Part shown: positions 30,735 through 39,243 of the stretch, piece after piece
How the letters are laid out: each line of letters opens with the position of its first letter
Position numbering within the stretch: position 1 is the first letter of the stretch
Assembly: GCA_034717495.1 (NCBI GenBank)
Contig: JAYELL010000076.1
Coordinates: 62,001 to 126,000 of the forward strand
Source of the DNA: Chloroflexota bacterium
Lineage (GTDB): Bacteria > Chloroflexota > Anaerolineae > JAAEKA01
Length of the DNA stretch: 64,000 nucleotides
Reading direction: 5' to 3'
Notes under the pieces: generated by a model
The model's database searches: none
The model's input: only the letters and a program-made list of their open reading frames with translations
Told to the model about the DNA's origin: nothing
Position numbers and translations under genes: made by a program

Positions 30735-31619
30735 ATGGATGAGACGCAACTCGCTTACGAGCAGTTGATAGATCAAATCATCTCATGGGCGCGAGAGCAG
30801 GAGAACGTTCGAGCCGCGATCGTCATAGGCTCGCGTGCACGGAAGGATCATCCAGCCGACCGCTGGTCCGACCTGGATGTGCTCATCCTGGCCAATGATC
30901 CGCAACGCTATCTGGATGACAGCGAGTGGGTGCGCGGGATCGGCGTGCCATGGTTGACCTTTGTGGAGCCGACTGGCGATGGCAGCGGATTTGAACGTCG
31001 CGTCCTGTTCGAGGGGGGATTGGATGTGGACTTCGCCCCCGTGTCAGTGGCTGAAGTCCGGGCCATGGCGGAACAGGGTTTTCCGCCGGGCGTCCAGGAT
31101 ATCATTCGCCGCGGTGTGCGAATCTTGATCGACAAGGACGGCTTCGCTCGGTATCTGGAGCCAGCCGGGATCGAATCTCCTGTCTACCAGCCACCGACTG
31201 ATTCCCGCTTCCTCAATCTCGTCCACGATTTCTGGTATCACGCGGTCTGGGCGGCCAAGCATCTGCGACGGCGTGAACTCTGGTGGGCCAAAGGGGGATG
31301 TGACGGTCACCTGAAATACCTGTTACAGCAGATGCTGGAGTGGCACGCGCACGCTGTTAAGGGTCCTGAGTGGGACACCTGGATGCGGGGACGGTTTCTG
31401 GAACAGTGGGCCGATCCGCGAGCGGTGGCTGCCTTGACCGACGTTTATGCGCATTACGATGGCGAGGACATCTGGCGGGCACTGCAGGCGACCATGGACC
31501 TGTTTGCCTGGCTGGCCCCCGAGACGGCAGAACTGTTGGGGTATCCTTATCCGGCGACTGGCGAGCAGCAGGCAACAGCGTTGGTCAAGGCGTTGTACAT
31601 GGAAAGAGAACAATCTTAG
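30735..31619 (+). CDS. Streptomycin/aminoglycoside 6-adenylyltransferase-like protein (AadE family)
   Basis: 294 residues. The nucleotidyltransferase motif GSRARKDHPADRWSDLDVLI (G-S then D-x-D) is at about 32-51, a third acidic residue is in LDVDFAPV, and the C-terminal half is helical with the WWAKGGCDGHLKYLLQQMLEWH stretch of the ANT(6) family. Enzymes of this family transfer AMP to streptomycin, but chromosomal members need not confer resistance. It starts two bases after pgm, so it is probably co-transcribed. Confidence 0.85.
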   Translation: MDETQLAYEQLIDQIISWAREQENVRAAIVIGSRARKDHPADRWSDLDVLILANDPQRYLDDSEWVRGIGVPWLTFVEPTGDGSGFERRVLFEGGLDVDFAPVSVAEVRAMAEQGFPPGVQDIIRRGVRILIDKDGFARYLEPAGIESPVYQPPTDSRFLNLVHDFWYHAVWAAKHLRRRELWWAKGGCDGHLKYLLQQMLEWHAHAVKGPEWDTWMRGRFLEQWADPRAVAALTDVYAHYDGEDIWRALQATMDLFAWLAPETAELLGYPYPATGEQQATALVKALYMEREQS

Positions 31620-31627
31620 CAGGGAAG

Positions 31628-32737
31628 ATGTTTCAACTACGCTACCAGGTATGGATTTTGATTCTGGGACTTCTGCTTGCGTTGGTCTTGGCGGTTTCTT
31701 CGGTGAAGGCAGGTGAAGGGCCGGTTTCCTGGTCCGAAAACCAGACGGCGGAGGGACCCGTTCTCGTCAATCCTGGATTTGAATGTTCGCAGGGCTTTGG
31801 TAGCCAACTGGGAATCGACGGATCGGTGCCCCTTGGATGGACCGGGCTGTTGCTCGATGGGCGACCCGAGTTGGACAGCTCTCGTGTCCGGTATACGGGG
31901 CAATGTGGCGACGGTGGTTTTGTGGAACGCATCGAGGGACTGGATAGCCTGGTTATGGTTTCCGAGGATATCGAGACCCCACCTCACCCTGGAAAACCCT
32001 TTGACGCTTTGGTCTACCAGCGAACTTCTGTTTTGGCCGGCACCGCCTATAGTCTCAGCAGCTGGATGGTCAGCCTGTGCGGCGGCAGTGCCATCCCCAA
32101 TGACTGCCCCGATGGATACTACATGTCCAAGATGCTGGGAATCGACCCGACCGGGGGAGTCGATCCGGAGGCATCAAGCGTGGTCTGGATCGAGGATCTG
32201 AGGAACTTCACCGAGAGTGGCTGGGCAAACCTGCGGCTGGGTACCACCGCCCAGGAGGACCATCTCACCATTTTTGCCCGGATTCGCAGCCCCTTTCGCT
32301 GGCACGGTGCCCACGCCTTTCTCGACGCCATCAGCCTGGTTCGCTCGCCGACCGCCCATTTCGTCGGCCTGCCGGCGCTGGTGGACGGCAACCAGGTCAC
32401 CGTTGGCTGGAATGGCAGCCAGAGTCCCGACATCGCAGCGATACCGGGTGGTACCTACGAACTTCTCTACGATATTCAGGTCCGCGAGGATGGAGCCGAT
32501 AGCTGGACCGATTGGCTTGTAAGCCGGCCGGCCGGGGAAGCTTTGTTTACGGCAGCTGGAAGTTGTGGTTTCCATCGCTATCAATTTCGCCTGCGTGCAA
32601 GATCGGAACAACCGCCGGGATCAAATGGCGCATGGCCCAATCACCGCTACCCGGGCGACTGGAGCCAGCCGGCTACTGTAATATTCCTGAACGATATGCC
32701 ACCCGTGCCTCGAGTGTTTCTACCCCTGATAAATTGA
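31628..32737 (+). CDS. Secreted protein of unknown function
   Basis: 369 residues. A signal peptide (about 5-28, WILILGLLLALVLAVSSVKA) precedes a beta-rich domain opening VLVNPGFECSQGF, typical of carbohydrate-binding-like modules with four or more Cys. A fibronectin-III-like segment follows (VTVGWNGSQSPD through YQFRLRARS), and the extreme C terminus is VFLPLIN. Very short hydrophobic ends of the type (Y/F)LPL occur on other secreted proteins of this phylum and may be a sorting signal; that is from memory and inference. The start codon is 9 bases after the AadE-like stop. Confidence 0.65.
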   Translation: MFQLRYQVWILILGLLLALVLAVSSVKAGEGPVSWSENQTAEGPVLVNPGFECSQGFGSQLGIDGSVPLGWTGLLLDGRPELDSSRVRYTGQCGDGGFVERIEGLDSLVMVSEDIETPPHPGKPFDALVYQRTSVLAGTAYSLSSWMVSLCGGSAIPNDCPDGYYMSKMLGIDPTGGVDPEASSVVWIEDLRNFTESGWANLRLGTTAQEDHLTIFARIRSPFRWHGAHAFLDAISLVRSPTAHFVGLPALVDGNQVTVGWNGSQSPDIAAIPGGTYELLYDIQVREDGADSWTDWLVSRPAGEALFTAAGSCGFHRYQFRLRARSEQPPGSNGAWPNHRYPGDWSQPATVIFLNDMPPVPRVFLPLIN

Positions 32738-32751
32738 CAAGCTTCACCTGA

Positions 32752-33558
32752 TTGACTGACAGAAGTTCCCTGATCATCCTTCATCTCCGCAAACTCCAGA
32801 AGGCCATCGCCGACGGGAATTGGACGCTGGACCCATACGGCATTCCTGTGCTGGACTACGACGCTGTGATGCAGGCGCAGGTCGAACTGGGCCTGGGGCC
32901 GCTACACACCCAATTCGACAATACCGGTCATGGTTACACCAGCCTCTACCTGGACAGCGCCGTGGCTAAGTGGAAGCTGGGTGGCGACGATCCCGACGCC
33001 TATGCACTTGTAGAAAAGGTGCCCGTGCAGTACAATATCGGTCGCCTGGTTGCCGCCGAGGGTGATACCGTAGACCCCGACGGCAAGTACCTGGTGGCGC
33101 TGAACAAGTGGGCGGTGGACCTCTTCTTGCCCGTAGGGCCCCTGCTGCCGCAGAACGAGCAATTGATCGACATTGGCGGCGGTCCCATGAAAGTGATCTA
33201 CGACATGGCGCTGGGCGTTGGCGAGCCGCACTACGCCCAGATGATCAAGGCCGACAAGATCAACGCCTGGAATGTCTATCCCGAAGTGGGCTGGGATCCG
33301 ATCGCCCAGGCGCCCTCGGAGTTCGCTACCCAACTGGGCGAGGAGCGCATCGATCGCAACGGCAACGAGGTCGAGATATTCTCCATCTCCATCCGTTCCC
33401 ACATCACGCCTGATCGTGTCGAGCTCAAGGCGGGCGACCACGTGACCTGGCACATCACCAACGTGGAAACAGCCCATGACGCCACCCACGGTTTTCAACT
33501 GGGCGGCCAGAACGTCAGCTTGAGGGCTCAACGCGGTGATTTTTTGCCGGGGCCATGA
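32752..33558 (+). pseudogene. nosZ: Internal fragment of nitrous oxide reductase
   Basis: 268 codons are open, from a TTG directly after an in-frame TGA. The reading starts inside the NosZ beta-propeller (LQKAIADGNW, GPLHTQFDNTGHGYTSLYLD, SAVAKWKLG) and continues through NKWAVDLFLPVGPL, IDIGGGPMKVIYDM and the start of the cupredoxin domain (SHITPDRVELKAGDHVTWHI, then AHDATHGFQLGGQNVSL). There it diverges and stops. The N-terminal half and the CuA Cys-rich motif at the C terminus are missing, so it cannot reduce N2O. Repeat DNA follows directly. Confidence 0.85.
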
Positions 33559-33590
33559 TCATCGTTTGGCCCCGGAAAGTGCGAGTGTTG

Positions 33591-33634
33591 GGCAAGTTTC
33601 CAACTTGCCAGGGCGCAATTCGGGAAAATTGCGC
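33591..33634. repeat. Paired REP-like hairpins
   Basis: GGCAAGTT-TCC-AACTTGCC (33591-33609) and GCGCAATT-CGGGAA-AATTGCGC (33613-33634) are two adjacent perfect 8-bp hairpins, 33 bases after the broken nosZ frame. They look like an extragenic palindromic repeat and may also end transcription. Confidence 0.55.
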
Positions 33635-33670
33635 TACAGGTGGCCCAAAGCAAGATCGGGGCCTTGATAG

Positions 33671-33799
33671 CTGTTTGAAAAGGGGTCGAAGGTCTTCCCA
33701 GGCCGCTCGAAAGCTGCAATTCAGGCCTGGAAACCCGCCTGATGCCGCCAAGCACACTTTGAAGACCCAACAAGCCCATGGACAAGACTTTTCAAACAG
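33671..33799. mobile_element. 129-bp MITE-like element
   Basis: CTGTTTGAAAAG (33671-33682) and CTTTTCAAACAG (33788-33799) are perfect 12-bp terminal inverted repeats around a 105-bp non-coding core. Its right end recurs at 53428-53468 with two differences in 41 bases. No transposase is present. A miniature element is the simplest reading. The target duplication was not resolved. Confidence 0.5.
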
Positions 33800-33832
33800 T
33801 TTCTTAGCGGTAATTTGCGAGGATGGAACTGG

Positions 33833-35506
33833 ATGGGACCTATGCTCAATGAAAAAAAGAACATACTGAAAATTGTCGTTGCCGTGCTGGTGATGATGCT
33901 TTTCCTCGCCGCCTGCGCCCAGGGCCAAACCGAGATCGAGCCGCCCGAAATTCGCTATGGCGAGGACATCTGCATCCAGTGCAACATGATCATCAGCGAC
34001 CCGCGCTTCGCGTCCGCCTATGTACACGAAATCAGCCCGGGCCGCTACGAGAGCATCCCCTTCGACGATATCGGCGAGCTGTTCCTCTACGCTGATGCGA
34101 ATCCCAACCATCAGATCGTCGCCTGGTACGTCCACGATTACGCCACCCAGGAATGGCTGGATGCCACGCAAGCACATTTCGTCTTCAGCGACGAGATGAT
34201 AAGCCCCATGGCCCAGGGCACGGCCTCCCATGCCGATCTGGCCGATGCAGAAAAGATGGCCGAAGAGCTGAACGGCGAGGTGCTGGACTGGGATGGCGTT
34301 GTAACCAGGCACCGGGCCGGCGAACTGATGGTTCACGCTCAAATGCCGGACACGGAAATGGCCGAGAGCACGGCGCAGGGAAAATTGACAATCACAAACG
34401 TGCGAGCCAACCTGACAATACCCGCGGATACAGGTTCCCTCTGGATGGAAATCCACAATGGCACGGATACAGACGAAGCGCTTGTTGGCGCCGAGGTTGA
34501 TGGCTGCGCTGTGATTGAACTGCACGACATGGTCATCGAAAATGATGTCATGATCATGCGCCCCGTGGAAGGAGGCCAGATTCCTGTCCCGGCCGGTGAA
34601 ATGGTCGAGTTGAAGCCGGGCGGTTTGCACGTAATGTGCATCGGCAAAACGGGTGAATTCAAACTTGGCGAAACGATTGAGATCACGCTGCAATTCGCCA
34701 ATGCGGGCGCGATAGATGTACCGGCCGAAGTTGTCGCACCGGGCGGGATGCGGATGGAGCACGATCACGAGGCCATGGCAGGCGACGCCATGCCGATCCA
34801 CATGAAAGAAACGGTGTTGGGTATGGCAGACGTGGAGGGTTTCCAGTTGGAGCTGGTCAGCCACGCGCCCCTGCACAGTGGCTACAACGTGGTCATGGTG
34901 CACCTCAACGATGCCGCGGGCGAACCCGTATCTGACGCCGAGATCATGTTCAAGCCAATGATGGCAATGAAGGAAGGGATGAACCATGCTGCCGGCGTCG
35001 AGCAACCTGGGCAAGAAATGCCGGGCATGTATCACGGTGCAGTCGCCTTCCCCATGCCCTCCGGCCCCGATCTGGGCAATTGGACCCTGACAGTTTCCTT
35101 CGCCGACCCGGCTACGGGCGCAAGCGGCGAGACTGCTTTTGACGTCGAGGTCATGCCCTCCAGGTTGTCTGGCTCCTTCCTCGCCCCGGACGGGAGCAAG
35201 CTATTCCTCATGGCCGTGCAGCCTATCGCCCCCGGCGTTGGCGCACAACCTTTTGAGGTTTATGCCATGCAAAAAGCTTCGGCCACGGACTGGCCGCCCG
35301 TAGATGATCTGGATATGGAAATCACGCCCTGGATGCCTACCATGGACCACGGATCAACCAATAACGAAAATCCGGTTTCGATTGGGAATGGCCACTATCT
35401 CGGCCAGGTCAATTTCAGTATGTCCGGACCCTGGACGGTCACCGTAGCTGCAGAACGTGGCGGTAACTTTCCGGGAGAAGTTGTTTTCGAGTTTGATGTT
35501 CAGTAA
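33833..35506 (+). CDS. NosL-PCuAC-YtkA-like copper-handling fusion lipoprotein
   Basis: 557 residues. The signal ends with LFLAAC (lipobox). Residues about 30-160 are NosL: the copper motif CIQCNM, ASAYVHE, FDDIGELF and a C-terminal AEELNGEVLDWDGV. Residues about 175-310 are a PCu(A)C-like domain (LWMEIHNGTDTDEALVGAEV, ELHDM, IMRPVEGG, GGLHVMCIG). Residues about 325-557 hold two YtkA/FixH-like beta domains, with Met/His-rich linkers (MRMEHDHEAM, WMPTMDHG). NosL delivers copper to NosZ and PCu(A)C to CuA sites. The ATG at 33833 follows GAGGA by 8 bases; ATG 33842 is an alternative. It sits beside a broken nosZ. Confidence 0.85.
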   Translation: MGPMLNEKKNILKIVVAVLVMMLFLAACAQGQTEIEPPEIRYGEDICIQCNMIISDPRFASAYVHEISPGRYESIPFDDIGELFLYADANPNHQIVAWYVHDYATQEWLDATQAHFVFSDEMISPMAQGTASHADLADAEKMAEELNGEVLDWDGVVTRHRAGELMVHAQMPDTEMAESTAQGKLTITNVRANLTIPADTGSLWMEIHNGTDTDEALVGAEVDGCAVIELHDMVIENDVMIMRPVEGGQIPVPAGEMVELKPGGLHVMCIGKTGEFKLGETIEITLQFANAGAIDVPAEVVAPGGMRMEHDHEAMAGDAMPIHMKETVLGMADVEGFQLELVSHAPLHSGYNVVMVHLNDAAGEPVSDAEIMFKPMMAMKEGMNHAAGVEQPGQEMPGMYHGAVAFPMPSGPDLGNWTLTVSFADPATGASGETAFDVEVMPSRLSGSFLAPDGSKLFLMAVQPIAPGVGAQPFEVYAMQKASATDWPPVDDLDMEITPWMPTMDHGSTNNENPVSIGNGHYLGQVNFSMSGPWTVTVAAERGGNFPGEVVFEFDVQ

Positions 35507-35554
35507 ACCATTGTATCCACCCATTTCACTCAATTTCAAGAGAAGGAGACAATT

Positions 35555-35974
35555 ATGCGAAGGTATGCCCTGGGATTAGCACTGTTGATTGTGATGCTTT
35601 TTGTGTTGGCGGCGTGCGGTGGCGGCGGTGAGGAGAGCGCGCCCGCTCCCACCGAGCCGCCAGCTGCACAAGAGGAAGCTTCACTCCCGGCCGGCGATAG
35701 CGCGGCCGGTCAGGAACAATTTGCCACCGCCTGCGTTGCCTGCCACGGGCCCGGGGGTGAAGGAGTGCCCAACCTGGGCAAGGACATGACCACCAGCGAG
35801 TTTATCGCCGGTTTATCCGATGCTGAACTGCTCGAGTTTGTCAAGAAGGGACGGCCGATCAGCGATCCGCTCAGCACCACCGGCGTCGATATGCCCCCCA
35901 AAGGCGGCAATCCGGCGCTAACCGACGAGCAACTGATGGACATCATCGCCTTTATGCGTTCCATCCAGAAGTAG
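35555..35974 (+). CDS. Lipoprotein c-type cytochrome
   Basis: 139 residues. The signal ends in VLAAC (lipobox Cys21), then a Pro/Ala/Glu linker leads to a class I cytochrome c domain with heme motif CVACH (C60, C63, H64), GEGVPNLGKDM and an axial Met in DMPPKGG. It ends DIIAFMRSIQK. It resembles the small cytochromes of clade II nos clusters that carry electrons to NosZ. AGAAGGAGA precedes the ATG. It lies 48 bases after the NosL fusion, so the two are probably co-transcribed. Confidence 0.9.
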   Translation: MRRYALGLALLIVMLFVLAACGGGGEESAPAPTEPPAAQEEASLPAGDSAAGQEQFATACVACHGPGGEGVPNLGKDMTTSEFIAGLSDAELLEFVKKGRPISDPLSTTGVDMPPKGGNPALTDEQLMDIIAFMRSIQK

Positions 35975-36073
35975 GCATCTGGCGGTTGAGGAACCGCGTT
36001 CGTGTCACGCGAGATGCGATGGCGGAACGCGGTCCCTAACGACCTAACTGGCCACTCCGAGGAGACCCATATT

Positions 36074-36313
36074 TTGAGCGAGCAACTATTCGTCTCGACA
36101 GAAGACGACGTCATTCGCAATCCGGCCCCCGGGCACTATCGCATTCAGGTAGAGGCAGAGACGGGACCCGCTTGTTCCGTCGGTTTTAGGCGCTGGCCAG
36201 GGGCAGACTACTTTCCGAAAACGTGGCAGGCACGCGACAAAGCGTGGCCTGTTCGAAGGCATAGGCTGAAATCCTATTCCTCCGGTTTGACATCGCGCAC
36301 CAGGCCAGCCTGA
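36074..36313 (+). CDS. Small open frame, possible gene remnant
   Basis: 79 codons from TTG 36074, with a GAGGAGA ribosome site 9 bases upstream, 99 bases after the cytochrome stop. The first 48 residues look protein-like (SEQLFVSTEDDVIRNPAP, GHYRIQVEAETGP), but the rest is basic and low-quality and overlaps the end of the response regulator gene on the other strand. I recognise no family. It could be the 5' end of a lost nos-cluster gene. Confidence 0.3.
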   Translation: MSEQLFVSTEDDVIRNPAPGHYRIQVEAETGPACSVGFRRWPGADYFPKTWQARDKAWPVRRHRLKSYSSGLTSRTRPA

Positions 36314-36951
36314 ACGGCATAGGCCGCAGCATGGGCGCGGCTGCGAAGACGAAGCTTTTCCAGAATGCTGCGTAGATGGCTCTTGACGGTATGTTGCGAC
36401 AGGTTCAGCTGACCGGCGATCTCCTTGTTGGAGAAACCGTGAGCGACCCGGCTCAGCACTTCGATCTCCCGTTGGCTGAGAACCTCAACCGATGCCGATT
36501 CCGGTGTGCTGGCCAGCCCTTCTTCCAGGGTCCTGAACTCCTCCAGCAATCGAACCGCCATGGAGGGCGCCACAATGGCCTCTCCGGCATGGACGCGCTG
36601 AACGGCATCGAGCAATTCATCGGTACCCACGTTTTTCAACAGATATCCCCTGGCACCAGCGCGAATAGCATCGAAAAGATCCTCGTCCCGCTCAGACACA
36701 GTGAGGATAATAATCGGGATCTCCGGAAAGCGTTGCTGCATGATGCTGGTCGCTTCAGGGCCTGAAAGAACCGGCATGTTCAGGTCCATCAACACCAGGT
36801 CGGGAGCCAGTTTTTCGACCTGAACCACCGCCTGCTGTCCATCCGATGCCTGCCCGACGATCTCCAGCGTTTCGAAATCTGCCAGGATGCGTATGAGGCC
36901 CTGCCGAAAAAGGTTGTGATCGTCGACGACGAGCAGTTTAATTCGTTCCAT
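36274..36951 (-). CDS. NarL/LuxR-family response regulator
   Basis: 225 residues. Receiver domain 1-120: LLVVDDHNLFRQGL, phosphoacceptor Asp in LVLMDLNMPVLSG, the Thr in ILTVSERDED and the Lys in GYLLKNVG. The LuxR-type helix-turn-helix is at about 155-215 (LSQREIEVLSRVAHGFSNKEIAGQLNLSQHTVKSHL, a landmark from about 158). Its ATG lies 2 bases after the stop of the histidine kinase gene, so they form an operon. It converges on the nos remnant, whose control is a plausible but unproven role. Confidence 0.94.
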   Translation of the reverse strand: MERIKLLVVDDHNLFRQGLIRILADFETLEIVGQASDGQQAVVQVEKLAPDLVLMDLNMPVLSGPEATSIMQQRFPEIPIIILTVSERDEDLFDAIRAGARGYLLKNVGTDELLDAVQRVHAGEAIVAPSMAVRLLEEFRTLEEGLASTPESASVEVLSQREIEVLSRVAHGFSNKEIAGQLNLSQHTVKSHLRSILEKLRLRSRAHAAAYAVQAGLVRDVKPEE

Positions 36952-36953
36952 TG

Positions 36954-38840
36954 TTATTTCTCAATGGGAATCCGGGCAATCACCTGAGTACCCTGGCCCG
37001 GGCTGGTGGAAAGCGTCAGTTGTCCGTCCAGACTGCGTACCCGTTCCTGCATGCTCATGAGTCCGACATGCTGCCGGTCCATCGGAGCCGAGATATCGAA
37101 CCCCCGGCCATCGTCGCGTATCGACAACTCCAAATTGCCATTGTCCCGTTCCAGCTTGATCTCCACGTGGCTGGCGTTGGCGTGACGCCTGACGTTGGCC
37201 AGCGCTTCCTGCGTAATCCTTAAAAGATGAAGTGCTACCTCAGCGGGCAGTTGCTCCGGTTCATCGATGCAACTGCAGTCAACCTGCAGATCACTGCGCC
37301 TGGCAAACTCTGCGGCATGTGCCTGCAGCGCGCCGACGAATCCGCCCGGTTGATCCACCGTCAGGCGCAGGCCATCGATAGACTCTCGCACTTCCAGGTA
37401 GGCCTCGGCAATCACCTGGCGCAGGGCAACCAACTCCGAACGCACCCGGGCTTGCTCTCCCCGATCCAGTATACGTTCCAGATGTTCAGCCTGCATGCCC
37501 AGATATCCCAGGGTCTGCGCCAGGCCATCATGCATCTCTCTGGAAAGCCGGTAGCGCTCTTCCACGACAGCAGTTTCCCGCAAGCGGGAGTAGAGTTGCA
37601 CGTTGCGGATAGCCAGGGCTATCTGGCTACCGACAGCCTTCAGCAGCCCTAGCTGCGACGGCTTGAAATACCCTTCGCGATTGCTGCCAAGCACAAGAGC
37701 GCCCAGCATTTCCCCTTCTGTCTGCAACAAAACGGTTGCCACTGAGACCAGCGCTTCGTCACCGGACTGCTCCCGGATGAAAACCGGGTTATCGCTGATC
37801 TCCGCCCGATCTGCCAGGCGGATTGCCAAATCGATCAAGGAGGAATCGCGTTCCAGCCCCTGGACAGCGCCAAGATTCCAGCGACTTCCGTCGCCATCGG
37901 TCAGCAAAATCGCGCCCGCAGGGACATCCCAGCCGGCCACTGTACTCTCGAGCGCCCGGTTGAGCAACAGGTTCAGGCTGCGCCGCTCCTGGGTGGCCTG
38001 ATCCACTGCATAGAGAGTGGCCATCTGTTTCGATCGCAGATGGGCGTTTTCCATGGCGCCGGTAATCTCGGCTGCCACCACACCCATCAATCGGGAGTCT
38101 TCTTCGGAAAGGGCGATATCCTTGTCGAGAAAAGCTATCACAACACCACTCTGGGACTCCCCGCGGCCCAGGGGAAGGCATACGATCTGGCCTGGCGGAT
38201 CTTCGTCAGTTGCCTCATGCGCGGATATCAACATGGGACATTCGTTATCATCGTGGATGTGCGCGCTCAGGGGCTGGCAGGTACGGCAACGGTCCGCCGA
38301 ATGCTCTGCTGTCACCTGGTGGCGCAGCAAGCGAACCACGGCATCATCCATGCCCAAGGTAAATTGCAGGCTGCTCTGGTTAGAATCGTCGTCGAAGGTG
38401 ATGACTGTGGCCCCGCGGGCGTCCAGCAGGTCAACCGGAATTCGAGCGGCGATTTCCAGCAATTCCTGCACATCGGAAGCGTTGGTGACCCGGCGGCTCA
38501 CTTCGTGAATGATCTGCAACTGGCTATGGACACGCTGCAACCCGGCATAGGCCCCGCGCAGATCACTCTCGGCCTGTTCCTGTCTGGCAGCCGCCCTGGT
38601 CAATTGTCTCAAACCAAACCAGGCTACCACCATGCCCGTGAGGCTGTAGAGGGCCAGTTGGACAAGATTGTGCTGTGAAGGAGGCAGGAAACGCAGGAGG
38701 CCCAGCAACAACGCCTGATGGATGGCTGCCGCGCCAACCACGATAAAAAAGATGGGCCAGCGCAGTTCCGCCAGGCGGCGGTAAAGCGAGCTCATCCTGT
38801 TGTCGGCGTCCTGGTTCTGGCGCTCTGCGTCCGATGGCAT
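36954..38840 (-). CDS. NarX-like membrane histidine kinase with GAF domains and a Cys/His cluster
   Basis: About 628 residues from ATG 38840 (38891 and 38795 are alternatives; no clear ribosome site). Two N-terminal membrane helices are followed by a coiled coil and two GAF-like regions, then HisKA_3 with the phosphoacceptor His in SREMHDGLAQTLG, and an HATPase with VRRHANASHVEI and IRDDGRGFD. The first GAF carries C-x2-C-x12-C with two His between (DRCRTCQPLSAHIHDDNEC). This resembles, but does not match, the C-x2-C-x11-C-x2-C iron-sulfur motif of the oxygen sensor NreB. Redox or NO sensing is inference. Confidence 0.9.
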   Translation of the reverse strand: MPSDAERQNQDADNRMSSLYRRLAELRWPIFFIVVGAAAIHQALLLGLLRFLPPSQHNLVQLALYSLTGMVVAWFGLRQLTRAAARQEQAESDLRGAYAGLQRVHSQLQIIHEVSRRVTNASDVQELLEIAARIPVDLLDARGATVITFDDDSNQSSLQFTLGMDDAVVRLLRHQVTAEHSADRCRTCQPLSAHIHDDNECPMLISAHEATDEDPPGQIVCLPLGRGESQSGVVIAFLDKDIALSEEDSRLMGVVAAEITGAMENAHLRSKQMATLYAVDQATQERRSLNLLLNRALESTVAGWDVPAGAILLTDGDGSRWNLGAVQGLERDSSLIDLAIRLADRAEISDNPVFIREQSGDEALVSVATVLLQTEGEMLGALVLGSNREGYFKPSQLGLLKAVGSQIALAIRNVQLYSRLRETAVVEERYRLSREMHDGLAQTLGYLGMQAEHLERILDRGEQARVRSELVALRQVIAEAYLEVRESIDGLRLTVDQPGGFVGALQAHAAEFARRSDLQVDCSCIDEPEQLPAEVALHLLRITQEALANVRRHANASHVEIKLERDNGNLELSIRDDGRGFDISAPMDRQHVGLMSMQERVRSLDGQLTLSTSPGQGTQVIARIPIEK

Positions 38841-39243
38841 CGTAACCCATGGAAAGTTTTGTGCTGAAGGAATGTCGCTGCATTGTACCACAGAGATTGT
38901 ACGGGCGTCCAGCAGCGGAGTGGATTGTGGGTGGTGATCGGTGATCAGTAATCGGTATTGTCATATTCCTTGACACCTTTTTCCGATTACCGAATACCCC
39001 TCCCCGCGTCCCCCCTCCCCGTGTCGCCCCCTCCCCGTGTCGCCCCCTCCCCGTGTCGCCCCCTCCCTGCGTCCCCCCTTTGGGGGGTTAGGGAGGCACG
39101 CCAGAAATTCGACAAAACCGCCATCTCTCAGTATGATTGATTCCAGCGCCAACGAGGAGCTTCACTGGAGTGATGCGGGCACCGAAAGAAACCTGTCCAA
39201 CGAACGTTCAGTCGCTCAGACACTGGAAAAACCGGAGGGAAAT
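38841..39243. other. Repeat-rich intergenic region
   Basis: Between two divergent genes. It holds an inverted pair GTAATCGG (38948-38955) and CCGATTAC (38982-38989), a 16-bp tandem repeat (38997-39075) and the hairpin CCCCCC-TTT-GGGGGG (39073-39087). The frame of the next gene is open from 39037 but begins inside the tandem repeat, which argues against coding there. Confidence 0.55.
38997..39075. repeat. 16-bp tandem repeat, about five copies
   Basis: Unit CCCCTCCCCGTGTCGC is present three times perfectly (39012-39059) with a degenerate copy on each side. There are no spacers, so it is not CRISPR. Extremely C-rich on the plus strand, hence prone to slippage. Confidence 0.85.

Noticed and set aside
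38997-39075. CRISPR array
   Set aside because: 16-bp units are directly adjacent with no spacers.
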